Below are positions 31,774 to 40,130 of a stretch of DNA of 45,981 nucleotides, in pieces. Positions within the stretch are counted from its first letter, which is position 1, and the number at the start of each line of letters is the position of its first letter. Position numbers and translations under genes: made by a program. The notes beneath the pieces are model-generated. The model did no database searches, was not told where the DNA came from, and worked only from the letters and a program-made list of their open reading frames with translations. This DNA comes from Bacteroidales bacterium (lineage in GTDB: Bacteria > Bacteroidota > Bacteroidia > Bacteroidales > VadinHA17): the NCBI GenBank assembly GCA_027028505.1, contig JALVJE010000011.1:1-45981 (forward strand). Direction: 5' to 3'.

Positions 31774-32637
31774 ATGCAGTCCCTGCACACTTTCGACAGC
31801 CTTATCCGTTACCTCACCCGCCAACTGCAGGAGGACCGTGATCCGGCGGAAGCCCGCAGCCTGGCCCGTCTTGTGACAGAAGCGGTGAGCGGCCGCAGCC
31901 ACACACAGCTGCTGCGCGACGGTGCACTGCCCTTCCCGCAGGAACTGTTGCCGAAAGTTAATAATATTCTCCGGCAATTGAAAGCCCGTATACCCCTGCA
32001 ATATGTCCTGGGGGAGACCACTTTCTACCACTGCCGTATTACCCTGAACCCGTCGGTGCTCATCCCCCGCCCTGAGACCGAAGAGTTGGCGGACCGGGTG
32101 ATCCGTTCGCTGGAAAAGAAAAAAGGACCTCTCACGATCCTGGATATCGGTACAGGCAGCGGATGCATCGCCATCGCCCTGGCAAAACACCTGCCCCGGG
32201 CCACCGTCCTGGCCTCGGACATCTCCCCCGAAGCGCTGGAGACCGCCCGGGAGAACGCCCGCCTCAACGGCGTGAAGGTACACTTTTACCGGGAGGACAT
32301 ACTGCACCCGGGAAGCCCCCCGGAAAAGAGACTGCACTGTATCGTCTCCAACCCTCCCTACATCCCCCTCTCCGAAAAAAAGGGCCTGCAACCGGAGGTA
32401 AGAGAGCATGAGCCGCCGGCAGCCCTTTTTGTTCCTGACCGGGACCCTCTGCTTTTTTACCGGGCCATCGCCGGTTATGCCGGCAAATACCTGGCTAAGG
32501 AGGGCCTGCTCATGGTCGAATGCCATGAAAGATATGCCGAAGCAGTAAAAATATTGTTTGAGCAGCAGGGATTCGAAAAAACCGAAGTGTTCCGCGACAT
32601 CAACGGCAAAAAGCGTTTTGTCTCCGTAAAAAGGTGA
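31774..32637 (+). CDS. prmC: Peptide chain release factor N5-glutamine methyltransferase
   Basis: 287 residues. PrmC (HemK) methylates the glutamine of the GGQ motif in RF1 and RF2. The N-terminal helical domain includes RIPLQYVLGETTFYHCRITL leading to LIPRPETEELADRV near 90-103. The SAM-binding ILDIGTGSGCIAIALAK lies near 117-133, and the catalytic NPPY is in IVSNPPYIPLSEK near 191. All are intact. The target RF2 gene is about 4.6 kb downstream in this window. Its 3' end converges with the Crp/Fnr gene with a gap of 3 bp. The mRNA may be leaderless, given the promoter position. Confidence 0.95.
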   Translation: MQSLHTFDSLIRYLTRQLQEDRDPAEARSLARLVTEAVSGRSHTQLLRDGALPFPQELLPKVNNILRQLKARIPLQYVLGETTFYHCRITLNPSVLIPRPETEELADRVIRSLEKKKGPLTILDIGTGSGCIAIALAKHLPRATVLASDISPEALETARENARLNGVKVHFYREDILHPGSPPEKRLHCIVSNPPYIPLSEKKGLQPEVREHEPPAALFVPDRDPLLFYRAIAGYAGKYLAKEGLLMVECHERYAEAVKILFEQQGFEKTEVFRDINGKKRFVSVKR

Positions 32638-32640
32638 ACC

Positions 32641-33324
32641 TTATCCGGTTTTGCTGATCCGCCTGAGGCTGTTGATGTCCAGGATACGAAATTTTTTCCC
32701 TTCCACTTCCAGGATCTTCTCTTCTTTCAGGTCCTTCAGGACCCGGGAGAGACTCTCTCCGGACATCAGGGTTACCTCTGCCATATCACGGCGTGTAAGA
32801 GAGGTGGTAAACTCCCGTGACTTGTATATCCGCACCGACAGACAGAGTAACAGATCTGCCAGGCGGCCGTGCAGTTGTTTGACGCCTACAGTCGCAATGC
32901 GCTCAAAGCTCTTGCGAGTGTCATTGCTCAGCTGCCGTACTATGGCTGTGGCAAAAAGCGGATTGGACGTCAACATCTTCCGGAAAGCCTTGATATCGAC
33001 CGAACATACTGAGGTGTCCTCAAAAGCAATGGAAGAATAGGTGTACTTGTGAGGCGGGGACAATGCCTGGAGTCCCAGGAAATAACCCCGCGACTCAACC
33101 GACAACACCAGGGAACCATGCGTATCTTCCGAGGAAAGCTTGACCAGTCCCTCCTTTATATAATATACACTCGAGGCAAAGATCCCCTGCTTGCACAGGG
33201 ACTCTCCCCGCCGGTATTTCACATCCACACGGTTCCTGTTCATAAACGACAACTCCTCCGGGGATAGGTAACGGAAAGGTGTGGAAATACAATCACAATC
33301 ATGACACCTGGCAAGAAGATCCAT
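32641..33324 (-). CDS. Crp/Fnr family transcriptional regulator with N-terminal cysteines
   Basis: 227 residues. A cyclic-nucleotide-binding-like beta-roll (about 20-130; YRRGESLCKQGIFASSVYYI, KEGLVKLSSED) is followed by the dimer helix and a C-terminal winged helix with LTRRDMAEVTLMSGESLSRV as the HTH. The N-terminus has Cys7, Cys10 and Cys12 in RCHDCDC, with Cys44 in the roll. This is an FNR-like arrangement that might bind an Fe-S cluster or sense redox or sulfur species, although spacing differs from E. coli FNR (20, 23, 29, 122). Divergent from the rhodanese-porin operon across 212 bp, it is the obvious candidate regulator of it. Confidence 0.9.
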   Translation of the reverse strand: MDLLARCHDCDCISTPFRYLSPEELSFMNRNRVDVKYRRGESLCKQGIFASSVYYIKEGLVKLSSEDTHGSLVLSVESRGYFLGLQALSPPHKYTYSSIAFEDTSVCSVDIKAFRKMLTSNPLFATAIVRQLSNDTRKSFERIATVGVKQLHGRLADLLLCLSVRIYKSREFTTSLTRRDMAEVTLMSGESLSRVLKDLKEEKILEVEGKKFRILDINSLRRISKTG

Positions 33325-33346
33325 TTTTTTAATAAGGTTGGCAGGT

Positions 33347-33379
33347 CAAAAATAATAAAATACTTGAGCTGGGATCAAA
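33347..33379 (-). promoter_or_regulatory. Promoter of the Crp/Fnr gene
   Basis: On the minus strand TTTG (33379-33376), 21 bp, TATTTTTG (33354-33347). The start codon follows 22 bp later. The imperfect palindrome TTGA-N7-TCAA at 33364-33378 overlaps the -33 end, a place where an autoregulatory operator could sit. Confidence 0.6.
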
Positions 33380-33476
33380 TTTTTATTGCCCTGTTATAAA
33401 AAAAACTTGACGAAATTATTGTGAATTTAATATCATAAAACATTCCGAAACTCTCATTTCTTTATTGCCGAGGCCG

Positions 33477-33484
33477 TATATTTG
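33477..33484 (+). promoter_or_regulatory. -7 element for the rhodanese-porin operon
   Basis: TATATTTG fits TAnnTTTG, 52 bp before the first ATG. No TTTG lies at the expected distance upstream, which would suit a promoter that needs an activator such as the divergent Crp/Fnr protein. An inverted repeat GAATTGT (33484-33490) / ACAATTC (33509-33515) lies in the leader. Confidence 0.55.
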
Positions 33485-33536
33485 AATTGTTTATTGATTC
33501 ACAAATTCACAATTCGTTATCTAATCTTTAAAAATT

Positions 33537-34511
33537 ATGATTATGAAAAATTTCAGAAGATTCAGTATTCTTTTTCTCGCGGTTTTGTTTCTGGGCATCT
33601 CCGCATGTAAGAAAAGCACCGATGACGGTCCGGAACGTAAAACGGACCCGGAATTTCAGACGCTGGTGAGTTATTTGTCGGCCCATCAGATGGATCTCTC
33701 ACATATTCTTTCGGACTGGATCATTCCTGCCTCTGCTGTTAACGGTGACCTGGGGTCCTTTTATGTGATCGATATCCGGGCTGGAGACGATTACAATGCC
33801 GGCCACATTGAAGGGGCCGTGAACAGTTCCCTGGCCGGTATCCTGGACGCTGCCAAGAATGCCGGAGGAAAGACCATTGTGGTGGCATGTTATACGGGGC
33901 AGACGGCCGCCCATGCTGTGGTGGCTCTGCGGCTCAGCGGCTACAGCAATGCCAAGGTCCTGAAGTGGGGCATGGCCGGGTGGACCAGTTCCCTCTCAAC
34001 GCCATGGGAAAGCAATGTGGACACCAAAAACTCCCCCAACTGGATAGCAGCACCGGGCGGTATCGTGGACAACAAAGAGTTTGATGATCCCGATCTGCAG
34101 GTGAGTGCCACCGACGGAAAAGGTATACTGGCCGAAAGGGTGAATTATCTCCTGACCCGGGGATTTAAAGGGATCAGCAGTGCGGATGTGCTGGCCTCCC
34201 CCGGAGATTACTTCATCAATAATTTCTGGGATGCCGAAAATGTAAAGGATTACGGCAATATAGCCAATGCTCACCGCATCAAACCCCTCACCCTCGCCAA
34301 CGAAGACTATAAGTACATCGATCCTTCCCAAACAGTGGTCACCTACTGCTGGACCGGTCAGACCTCCTCAATGGTGACTGCCTATCTCGCTGTCCTGGGG
34401 TACAACACCAAAAGTCTGAAATTCGGTGTGAACAGCATCATATACGACGACCTGAAAGAACACAAGTGGAGCACACCCACGACCGACCTGCCCCTTGTGA
34501 CAGAAAATTAA
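33537..34511 (+). CDS. Lipoprotein with two active rhodanese domains
   Basis: 324 residues. The signal peptide MIMKNFRRFSILFLAVLFLG ends in lipobox ISAC, with Cys24 as the lipidation site. Two rhodanese-like domains follow, each with its catalytic cysteine: Cys118 in VVACYTGQTAAHA and Cys271 in VTYCWTGQTSSM. The first domain has the preceding VIDIRAGDDYNAGHIEGAVN motif; the second is less regular. Rhodaneses carry sulfane sulfur on that cysteine, so this protein could bind or relay sulfur at the membrane surface. Whether it faces the periplasm or the outside is unknown. It is first in an operon with a porin and a second exported rhodanese, divergent from the Crp/Fnr gene. Confidence 0.9.
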   Translation: MIMKNFRRFSILFLAVLFLGISACKKSTDDGPERKTDPEFQTLVSYLSAHQMDLSHILSDWIIPASAVNGDLGSFYVIDIRAGDDYNAGHIEGAVNSSLAGILDAAKNAGGKTIVVACYTGQTAAHAVVALRLSGYSNAKVLKWGMAGWTSSLSTPWESNVDTKNSPNWIAAPGGIVDNKEFDDPDLQVSATDGKGILAERVNYLLTRGFKGISSADVLASPGDYFINNFWDAENVKDYGNIANAHRIKPLTLANEDYKYIDPSQTVVTYCWTGQTSSMVTAYLAVLGYNTKSLKFGVNSIIYDDLKEHKWSTPTTDLPLVTEN

Positions 34512-34547
34512 ACGAACCCTTATTGAAATCACCAAATAATCCTTACC

Positions 34548-35567
34548 ATGAAAAGATCAATCATATGCTCCTTGCTGGTGATGTTATGCCCCCTGCTGGC
34601 CCGTTCCCAGGGATGTATGGAGCCCAAATCGGAAGAAGGCGTATCCGTGATAGGATACCTGCAGCCTCAATATGAGCTGCTCCAGACACCCGACGGGTGG
34701 AACAACGGGTTCACCTTCAACCGGGCCCGTCTGGGAGTCACGGGCAGCATACCTTACGATTTCTCTTATTACGCCATGATCGACTTCTCCCGTTTCAAAC
34801 CACAGGCCACTTATATCCTGGATGCTTTCATCACCTACGGGCGGTTCTCTTTTGCCAAAGCCACACTGGGACAGTTCAAACCCCCTTATTCGCAGGAGCT
34901 GAACACCCCCTGTCACAAATTGCACACCATTGAGCGTTCGAAAGTGGTGTATGAGCTGGCCTTGCCCGACCGTGACCTGGGGATCATGGTGTGGGGCAGT
35001 TTCCTGGATTCCAGGATCAGTTACAACTTCGCTGTGATGAACGGTTACCGTCGCAACTTTTTCGACGAAAACAAGCAGAAAGATATCGTTGGAAGGTTGC
35101 TCTTCCAGCCGTCTGAGATGTTCCGCTTCGGCGGAAGCTTCCGCAGAGGTGTCACCGGCGCCGGGTCGGATAACCTCAAAACGCGCTACGCTGCAGAAAT
35201 GCAGTTCAAATGGAGAGACCTCATGCTCCAGGCCGAATATCTTCACGGTACCGACACGGGATCCTACACCACCGGCGGCGGTTGTGACGGCTCACCCATT
35301 GAGATACACGACGGACCCGTGACCAGGGATGGTATGTATGCCATGCTGATGTATATGACCCCCTGGCGGATCCAGCCGGTCATCAAGTATGAGTTCTACC
35401 GGGGTGATATCAGTATTGCCAACAATATCGACCACTGGATCACCTACGGGATCAATTACTTTTTTAACGACTGGACCCGTCTCCAGGTCAACTACATCTA
35501 TAAATCCGAGATGCTGGACGAGATCCCCAATGACGCGTTCCTGGTACAGCTACAGGTCGAGTTTTAA
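34548..35567 (+). CDS. Outer-membrane porin (OprO/OprP-like)
   Basis: 339 residues. A signal peptide (about 1-20, ending LLARSQ) is followed by alternating hydrophobic beta-strand segments and a C-terminal strand ending in Phe (FLVQLQVEF), the outer-membrane barrel signature. The opening GYLQPQYELLQ, then NGFTFNRARLGVTGSIPYDF, and ATLGQFKPPYSQE resemble the phosphate-selective porin O/P family, widely used for small anions. Two cysteines near the N-terminus and a few others are unusual for porins. Between two rhodanese genes (36 and 24 bp gaps), it may admit a sulfur oxyanion such as thiosulfate, but that is inference from context. Confidence 0.88.
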   Translation: MKRSIICSLLVMLCPLLARSQGCMEPKSEEGVSVIGYLQPQYELLQTPDGWNNGFTFNRARLGVTGSIPYDFSYYAMIDFSRFKPQATYILDAFITYGRFSFAKATLGQFKPPYSQELNTPCHKLHTIERSKVVYELALPDRDLGIMVWGSFLDSRISYNFAVMNGYRRNFFDENKQKDIVGRLLFQPSEMFRFGGSFRRGVTGAGSDNLKTRYAAEMQFKWRDLMLQAEYLHGTDTGSYTTGGGCDGSPIEIHDGPVTRDGMYAMLMYMTPWRIQPVIKYEFYRGDISIANNIDHWITYGINYFFNDWTRLQVNYIYKSEMLDEIPNDAFLVQLQVEF

Positions 35568-35591
35568 GTCTAACCCTATAAACTTACTACC

Positions 35592-36455
35592 ATGAAGATC
35601 AAGAAATATTCATTCCTTTTGTTGGGGCTCTTTCTTGCCGCCCTTACTGCCTCTGCCTCCGATCTTATTACGGTATCGGAGCTGGCCAAAAAGCTTCGTG
35701 ACAAAAACACAGTGATCGTTTCCTGCCGAAAACCCGCCGACTATGAGAAGGTTCATATCCCGGGTGCGGTCAACATCCATCACATGGAACTTTACCAGGA
35801 TCCGGCCACCAACGGTTATATCCTACCCGCCGATCAGCTGGCACAGATCTTTGGCGAATATGGTATCACAGAGACCAAGACCATTGTTCTTTATGATGAA
35901 GGATCCGGAAAATATTCCGGACGCCTTTACTGGATCCTGAAGTATCTTGGAGCGCCCAACGTAAAGATCCTGGATGGTCAGCTACCGGCCTGGAAAGCAG
36001 CACGTAAGCCCCTAACGGGAGCGTCCCCGTCCATCCGGCCGGCCGTTTTCACCCCTCATTTGCAACCCCAACTCCTGGCAACCACGCCCCAGGTAAAAAA
36101 AGCCATAGGGGATCCCGGCACAGTCATTATCGATGCCCGTTCTCCTGAAGAGTACAGCGGAACAGATGGAGGAAACCTGCGGCCGGGCCATATCCCCAAA
36201 GCCATCAATATCGACTACAGGGAAGTGGAACACCCCGGAGGAAAGCTGAAATCTCCGGAAGAACTGAAGAAACTTTTTACCTCCAAAGGGGTCACCCCCG
36301 ACAAGAAGGTGATCGTTTATTGCAAGACCAGTGTTCGTGCAGGGATCATCTTCTTTGCCTTGAGAAGCATCCTGGACTATCCAAACGTCCGGGTATATGA
36401 TGAAGCATATATAGGATGGCTACAGACGGCCGGCAACCCCGTAGCCACCCGGTAA
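35592..36455 (+). CDS. Exported tandem-domain sulfurtransferase (thiosulfate sulfurtransferase-like)
   Basis: 287 residues. A signal peptide (about 1-22, ending TASAS) precedes two rhodanese domains. The first (about 25-140) has VLYDEGSGKYSGRLYWILKY in place of an active-site loop and is the non-catalytic structural domain usual in TST/SseA proteins. The second has VIVYCKTSVRAG with Cys244 as catalytic residue, after VIIDARSPEEYSG and RPGHIPKAINIDY. It should transfer sulfur between thiosulfate or a persulfide and an acceptor thiol or cyanide in the periplasm. It is the last gene of the operon; a terminator follows. Confidence 0.92.
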   Translation: MKIKKYSFLLLGLFLAALTASASDLITVSELAKKLRDKNTVIVSCRKPADYEKVHIPGAVNIHHMELYQDPATNGYILPADQLAQIFGEYGITETKTIVLYDEGSGKYSGRLYWILKYLGAPNVKILDGQLPAWKAARKPLTGASPSIRPAVFTPHLQPQLLATTPQVKKAIGDPGTVIIDARSPEEYSGTDGGNLRPGHIPKAINIDYREVEHPGGKLKSPEELKKLFTSKGVTPDKKVIVYCKTSVRAGIIFFALRSILDYPNVRVYDEAYIGWLQTAGNPVATR

Positions 36456-36475
36456 GGATCCATAACAGCATTGAT

Positions 36476-36503
36476 AAAGGCCGCCTCCGGGTGGCCTTTT
36501 TTT
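36476..36503 (+). terminator. Terminator of the rhodanese-porin operon
   Basis: GGCCGCC (36479-36485), loop TCCG, GGGTGGCC-type arm to 36496 with one G-U pair, then seven T (36497-36503). It is 21 bp after the sulfurtransferase stop and 34 bp before recX. Confidence 0.88.
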
Positions 36504-36536
36504 ATTAAATTTACTCCTTACCAAAACCTTCCTGCC

Positions 36537-37022
36537 ATGCCCGGGATCAACGCAGAAAAAGCACTCGACCGCGCCATGCGCCTCTGCAGCCGCCAGGAGA
36601 AATGCAGCAGCTATATCCTCGACAAACTGAAAGCATGGGGTACGGACGAAACCACCGCCCAAAAGATGCTGAAGACCCTGACAGAAAAAAAGTTCGTCGA
36701 CGACCTGCGCTACGCCAAAGCTTATACCCGCCAGCAACATACCTTCCGCAAATGGGGCCGCATCAAGATCCGGACCGTGCTGAAGCAGAAAAACATCCCT
36801 GCAGATTTCATTGACGAAGCCCTGGCGGAGCTCGACGAACAGGAATACCGGGAGACCCTGAAAGCGGAGCTGTTGAAAAAACGCCGGAGCATAAAAGCCA
36901 AAAACCGGTACGACCTGCTGGCGCGGTTGCAGAAATTCGCCTACGGCCGCGGCTACGAACCTGAGCTGGCAAGGAAGGTGGCGGAAGAAATTATCGATGA
37001 AGATCCGCCTTCGTTCCGCTAG
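36537..37022 (+). CDS. recX: RecX-family regulatory protein
   Basis: 161 residues from ATG 36537; an ATG at 36471 lies inside the terminator hairpin and would add 22 residues of poor fit. RecX modulates RecA filaments. The three-helix repeats are visible: ALDRAMRLCSRQEKCSSYIL, DKLKAWG, then EKKFVDDLRYAKAYTRQQHTF with RKWGRIKIRTVLKQKNI, the best-conserved part, and a third repeat near the C-terminus (ARLQKFAYGRGYEPELARKV). No recA is nearby. Moderately diverged, as RecX usually is. Confidence 0.88.
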   Translation: MPGINAEKALDRAMRLCSRQEKCSSYILDKLKAWGTDETTAQKMLKTLTEKKFVDDLRYAKAYTRQQHTFRKWGRIKIRTVLKQKNIPADFIDEALAELDEQEYRETLKAELLKKRRSIKAKNRYDLLARLQKFAYGRGYEPELARKVAEEIIDEDPPSFR

Positions 37023-37245
37023 CGGAACTACTGCGGACAAAGGATAAAGCGATAATGCGATAATGCGATCGCATGCCCATCTTTCCATTATTCCATTTTT
37101 CCATCATTCCATTATTCCATTCCATAATTCCCTTCCAGCTTCCTCGCTTCTCTTTCTGCTTAACAACACCTCGATTTCCCCCTCCCTAGCTACCTTCAAA
37201 ACCCTCTTTTTTTCTACCTTTGTATGAAATTCAAAAGAGAGACTT
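37023..37245. other. Intergenic octad repeats before prfB
   Basis: GATAATGC occurs twice in tandem (37051-37066), then an array of 8-bp units of the form CCAT(N)4 runs from 37077 to about 37129 (CCATCTTT, CCATTATT, CCATTTTT, CCATCATT, CCATTATT, a short CCATT, CCATAATT). The prfB promoter element is at 37215-37222. No gene is present. Confidence 0.8.
37215..37222 (+). promoter_or_regulatory. -7 element of prfB
   Basis: TACCTTTG fits TAnnTTTG and lies 23 bp before the prfB ATG. No clear -33 TTTG. Confidence 0.6.
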
Positions 37246-38338
37246 ATGTATCAACCGGAAGCAGTGAATGAGATGGTAAAGCGCCTGGATGCGCTGAGGA
37301 GGCATCTTTGACATCGACAACAAACGGGCACAAATTGCTGAAGAGGAGAAGATCACGCAGGCTCCCGGCTTCTGGGACGATCCGAAGAAGGCCGAATCCC
37401 AGCTGAAAAAGATCTCGGAACTCAAGAAATGGACCGAAGCTTACGACCAGGCCGCCGCTGCCGTGGATGACCTGGTGGTGCTGTCCGATTTCCTGAAAGA
37501 GGGCGAGGCCTCCGAAGAGGAGGTGGAGCAGCAGTACGCCCTCACCCTGAAAAAGATCGAGGAGCTGGAGCTGAAGAACATGCTGCGGCGCGAGGAAGAC
37601 CGGCTGGGGGCCCTCCTGAAGATCAACTCGGGCGCCGGCGGCACCGAAAGCCTCGACTGGGCCGAGATGCTCATGCGCATGTACATCCGGTGGGGCGAGA
37701 AGAATAACTACAAAGTGCGGGAGGTGGAATACCACCCCGGCGACGAGGCCGGTGTCAAGTCGGTGACCCTCGAATTTGACGGGGAATATGCCTACGGCTA
37801 TCTCAAGAGCGAGAACGGCGTGCACCGGCTGGTGCGTATCTCCCCTTTCAATGCCCAGGGCAAACGGCAGACCACCTTCGCCTCGGTCTTTGTCTCACCC
37901 GTGGTGGATGAAAAGATCGAGATAGAGATCAATCCGGCCGACATCACGTGGGAGACCTACCGCTCCAGCGGCGCCGGAGGACAGAACGTCAACAAGGTGG
38001 AGACAGCCGTGCGACTGCGCCACATCCCCACAGGCATCGTCATCGAGAACCAGGAGACCCGCTCACAGCTCAAGAACAAGGAGAACGCCATGCGCATCCT
38101 CAAATCACAACTCTATGAGCTGGAGCTACGCAAGAAAAAGGAGGAACAGGCAAAGATCGAGGGAGAGAAGAAAAAGATCGAGTGGGGATCGCAGATACGC
38201 AGCTACGTGCTTCATCCCTACAAAATGGTCAAAGACCTGCGCACCGGCTACGAGACCTCCAACGTGCAGGCCGTCCTCGACGGAGAGCTGAACGACTTCA
38301 TCAAAGCGTACCTGATGGAGTATGGAGGGAAATTATAG
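37246..38338 (+). CDS. prfB: Peptide chain release factor 2, with programmed +1 frameshift
   Basis: 363 residues after frameshifting. RF2 reads UAA and UGA. The first 21 codons from ATG 37246 end at an in-frame TGA (37309-37311) in CTT-TGA-C. AGGAGG at 37297-37302, three bases before CTT, is the internal Shine-Dalgarno that drives the shift. Reading resumes at GAC 37310 and continues to 38338. This is the classic RF2 autoregulatory site: low RF2 lets the ribosome slip and make more. The SPF tripeptide (RISPFNAQG) and GGQ at residues 244-246 ([14 protein letters not shown]) are intact. It leads prfB-arsC-like-fumC. Confidence 0.97.
37297..37312 (+). promoter_or_regulatory. Programmed +1 frameshift site of prfB
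   Basis: AGGAGG-CAT-CTT-TGA-C. The Shine-Dalgarno-like AGGAGG, the 3-base spacer, the slippery CTT, the stop TGA and the following C are all in canonical places. Confidence 0.96.
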
Positions 38339-38364
38339 TTTATGAACCCAAAAAAAGAAGTATT

Positions 38365-38706
38365 ATGATCACGATCTATCACAACCCCCGATGCCGAAAG
38401 AGCCGCGCCGGCCTGGCATACCTCGAAAGCAAAGGGGTGGATTTTACGATCCGCAACTATTTCAAGGAGCCTCTCTCAGCAGAGGAGCTGAAGGACGTAC
38501 TAAAAAAGCTGGGTCTTCCCGCCCGGGAGATGATCCGCACACAGGAGGCGGAGTACAAGAGCCTCTACAAAGGGAAAGAGCTCAGCGAAGAGGAGTGGGT
38601 GCAGGCCATCATCGACCATCCCAAACTGCTCAAACGTCCGGTGGTGGTGAAAGACGACAAAGCCGTCTGGGCCGATCCGCCGGAGAATATGGATATTCTT
38701 TTCTGA
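38365..38706 (+). CDS. ArsC/Spx/YffB-family protein
   Basis: 113 residues from ATG 38365. The N-terminal ITIYHNPRCRKSRAGLAYLE places the redox Cys10 in the ArsC thioredoxin-like fold; the C-terminal RPVVVKDDKAVWADPPENM holds the conserved Arg-Pro. Many proteins of this type (YffB, ArsC-like) are not proven arsenate reductases, and no arsenic-resistance genes lie near. It sits between prfB (26 bp) and fumC (26 bp) in one orientation, so it probably shares their transcript. Arsenate reductase or a glutathione/thiol-linked reductase activity are both possible. Confidence 0.88.
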   Translation: MITIYHNPRCRKSRAGLAYLESKGVDFTIRNYFKEPLSAEELKDVLKKLGLPAREMIRTQEAEYKSLYKGKELSEEEWVQAIIDHPKLLKRPVVVKDDKAVWADPPENMDILF

Positions 38707-38732
38707 TACTTTAACCGTAAAAAATTACCATC

Positions 38733-40127
38733 ATGAATGTAAGGATCGAAAAGGACACGATGGGCACGGTAGAGGTCCCCGCCGATAAGTATTGGGGAGC
38801 CCAGACCCAGCGTTCCGTCAACAATTTCAAGATCGGTGAACCCGCTTCGATGCCGATCGAGATCATCCACGCTTTTGGTGTGCTGAAGAAAGCAGCCGCC
38901 ATGGCCAATATGGACCTGGGCGTACTGCCCGAAGAAAAAGGCAAGCTGATCATGCAGGTGGCCGACGAGATCATCGAAGGCAAGCTGGATGATCAGTTCC
39001 CGCTGGTGATCTGGCAGACCGGCTCCGGCACCCAGTCGAACATGAACGTCAACGAGGTGATCGCCAACCGGGCACATGTATTGAAGGGCGGCAAGCTGGG
39101 CGAAGGGGAAAGGCCACTGCATCCCAACGACGATGTCAACAAGTCACAGTCGTCGAACGACACCTTCCCCACGGCCATGCACATCGCCGCCTACAAGATG
39201 GTGGTGGAGGTGACCCTCCCCGGCGTGGAGCGGCTGCGGGACGCTCTGGCCCAAAAAGCCGAAGAGTTCAAGGACATCGTCAAGACGGGCCGCACCCACC
39301 TGATGGATGCCACGCCCCTGACACTGGGACAGGAGTTCTCCGGTTATGTGGCCCAGCTTGACCACGGCCTGCGGGCCCTGCGCCACACCCTCGACCATCT
39401 CACCGAACTGGCCCTGGGCGGCACCGCTGTAGGGACAGGCCTCAACACCCCCAAAGGCTACGACGTGCTGGTGGCCCAAAAGATCGCCGAGCTGACCGGC
39501 CATCCTTTCAAGACCGCTGAGAACAAGTTCGAGTCCCTGTCGGCTCACGACGCCATCGTAGAGGCTTCGGGAGCCCTGAAGACGCTGGCCGTGAGCCTCA
39601 TGGCCATCGCCAACAACATCCGTTTCCTGGGCAGCGGCCCCCGCTGCGGCATCGGCGAGATACAACTGCCGGCCAACGAGCCCGGCTCCTCCATTATGCC
39701 CGGCAAGGTCAACCCCACCCAGAACGAAGCCCTCACTATGGTATGCGCACAGGTGATCGGTAACGATGCCGCCATCAACATCGGAGGCATGCAGGGCCAC
39801 TTCCAGCTGAACGTCTTCAAGCCGGTGATGATCTATAACTTCCTCCAGTCGGCCCGCCTGCTGGGTGACGCCTGCGTATCCTTCGCCAAAAATGCCATCG
39901 AAGGCACAGAGGCCAATGAAAAACGTATCAAGATGCACCTCAGCAACTCCCTCATGCTGGTCACGGCCCTCAACCGGTATATCGGCTACGAGAATGCGGC
40001 GAAGATCGCCAAGAAAGCCCATGCCGAGCATAAGACGCTCAAGGAGGCCGCCGTCGAGCTGGGCCTGCTCACCGAAGAGCAGTTCGACGAATGGGTCGAC
40101 CCGGCCAAGATGATCGGGCCGTACTAA
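38733..40127 (+). CDS. fumC: Class II fumarate hydratase
   Basis: 464 residues, full length. FumC interconverts fumarate and malate without an Fe-S cluster. Motifs: [15 protein letters not shown] near residue 24, [19 protein letters not shown] near 95-113, [17 protein letters not shown] near 135, [20 protein letters not shown] near 185, and the signature [17 protein letters not shown] with the catalytic Ser near 315. The stable oxygen-tolerant form may support a reductive or oxidative TCA branch. It ends 4 bp before a palindromic terminator shared with recJ. Confidence 0.97.
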   Translation: MNVRIEKDTMGTVEVPADKYWGAQTQRSVNNFKIGEPASMPIEIIHAFGVLKKAAAMANMDLGVLPEEKGKLIMQVADEIIEGKLDDQFPLVIWQTGSGTQSNMNVNEVIANRAHVLKGGKLGEGERPLHPNDDVNKSQSSNDTFPTAMHIAAYKMVVEVTLPGVERLRDALAQKAEEFKDIVKTGRTHLMDATPLTLGQEFSGYVAQLDHGLRALRHTLDHLTELALGGTAVGTGLNTPKGYDVLVAQKIAELTGHPFKTAENKFESLSAHDAIVEASGALKTLAVSLMAIANNIRFLGSGPRCGIGEIQLPANEPGSSIMPGKVNPTQNEALTMVCAQVIGNDAAINIGGMQGHFQLNVFKPVMIYNFLQSARLLGDACVSFAKNAIEGTEANEKRIKMHLSNSLMLVTALNRYIGYENAAKIAKKAHAEHKTLKEAAVELGLLTEEQFDEWVDPAKMIGPY

Positions 40128-40130
40128 AAG

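Noticed and set aside
33364-33378. Canonical FNR box
   Set aside because: TTGA and TCAA are separated by seven bases instead of six and one half-site is weak; kept only as a possible operator, not called as an FNR site.
37246-37312. prfB as a pseudogene because of the in-frame TGA
   Set aside because: AGGAGG, CTT-TGA-C and the continuing +1 frame are the programmed RF2 frameshift.
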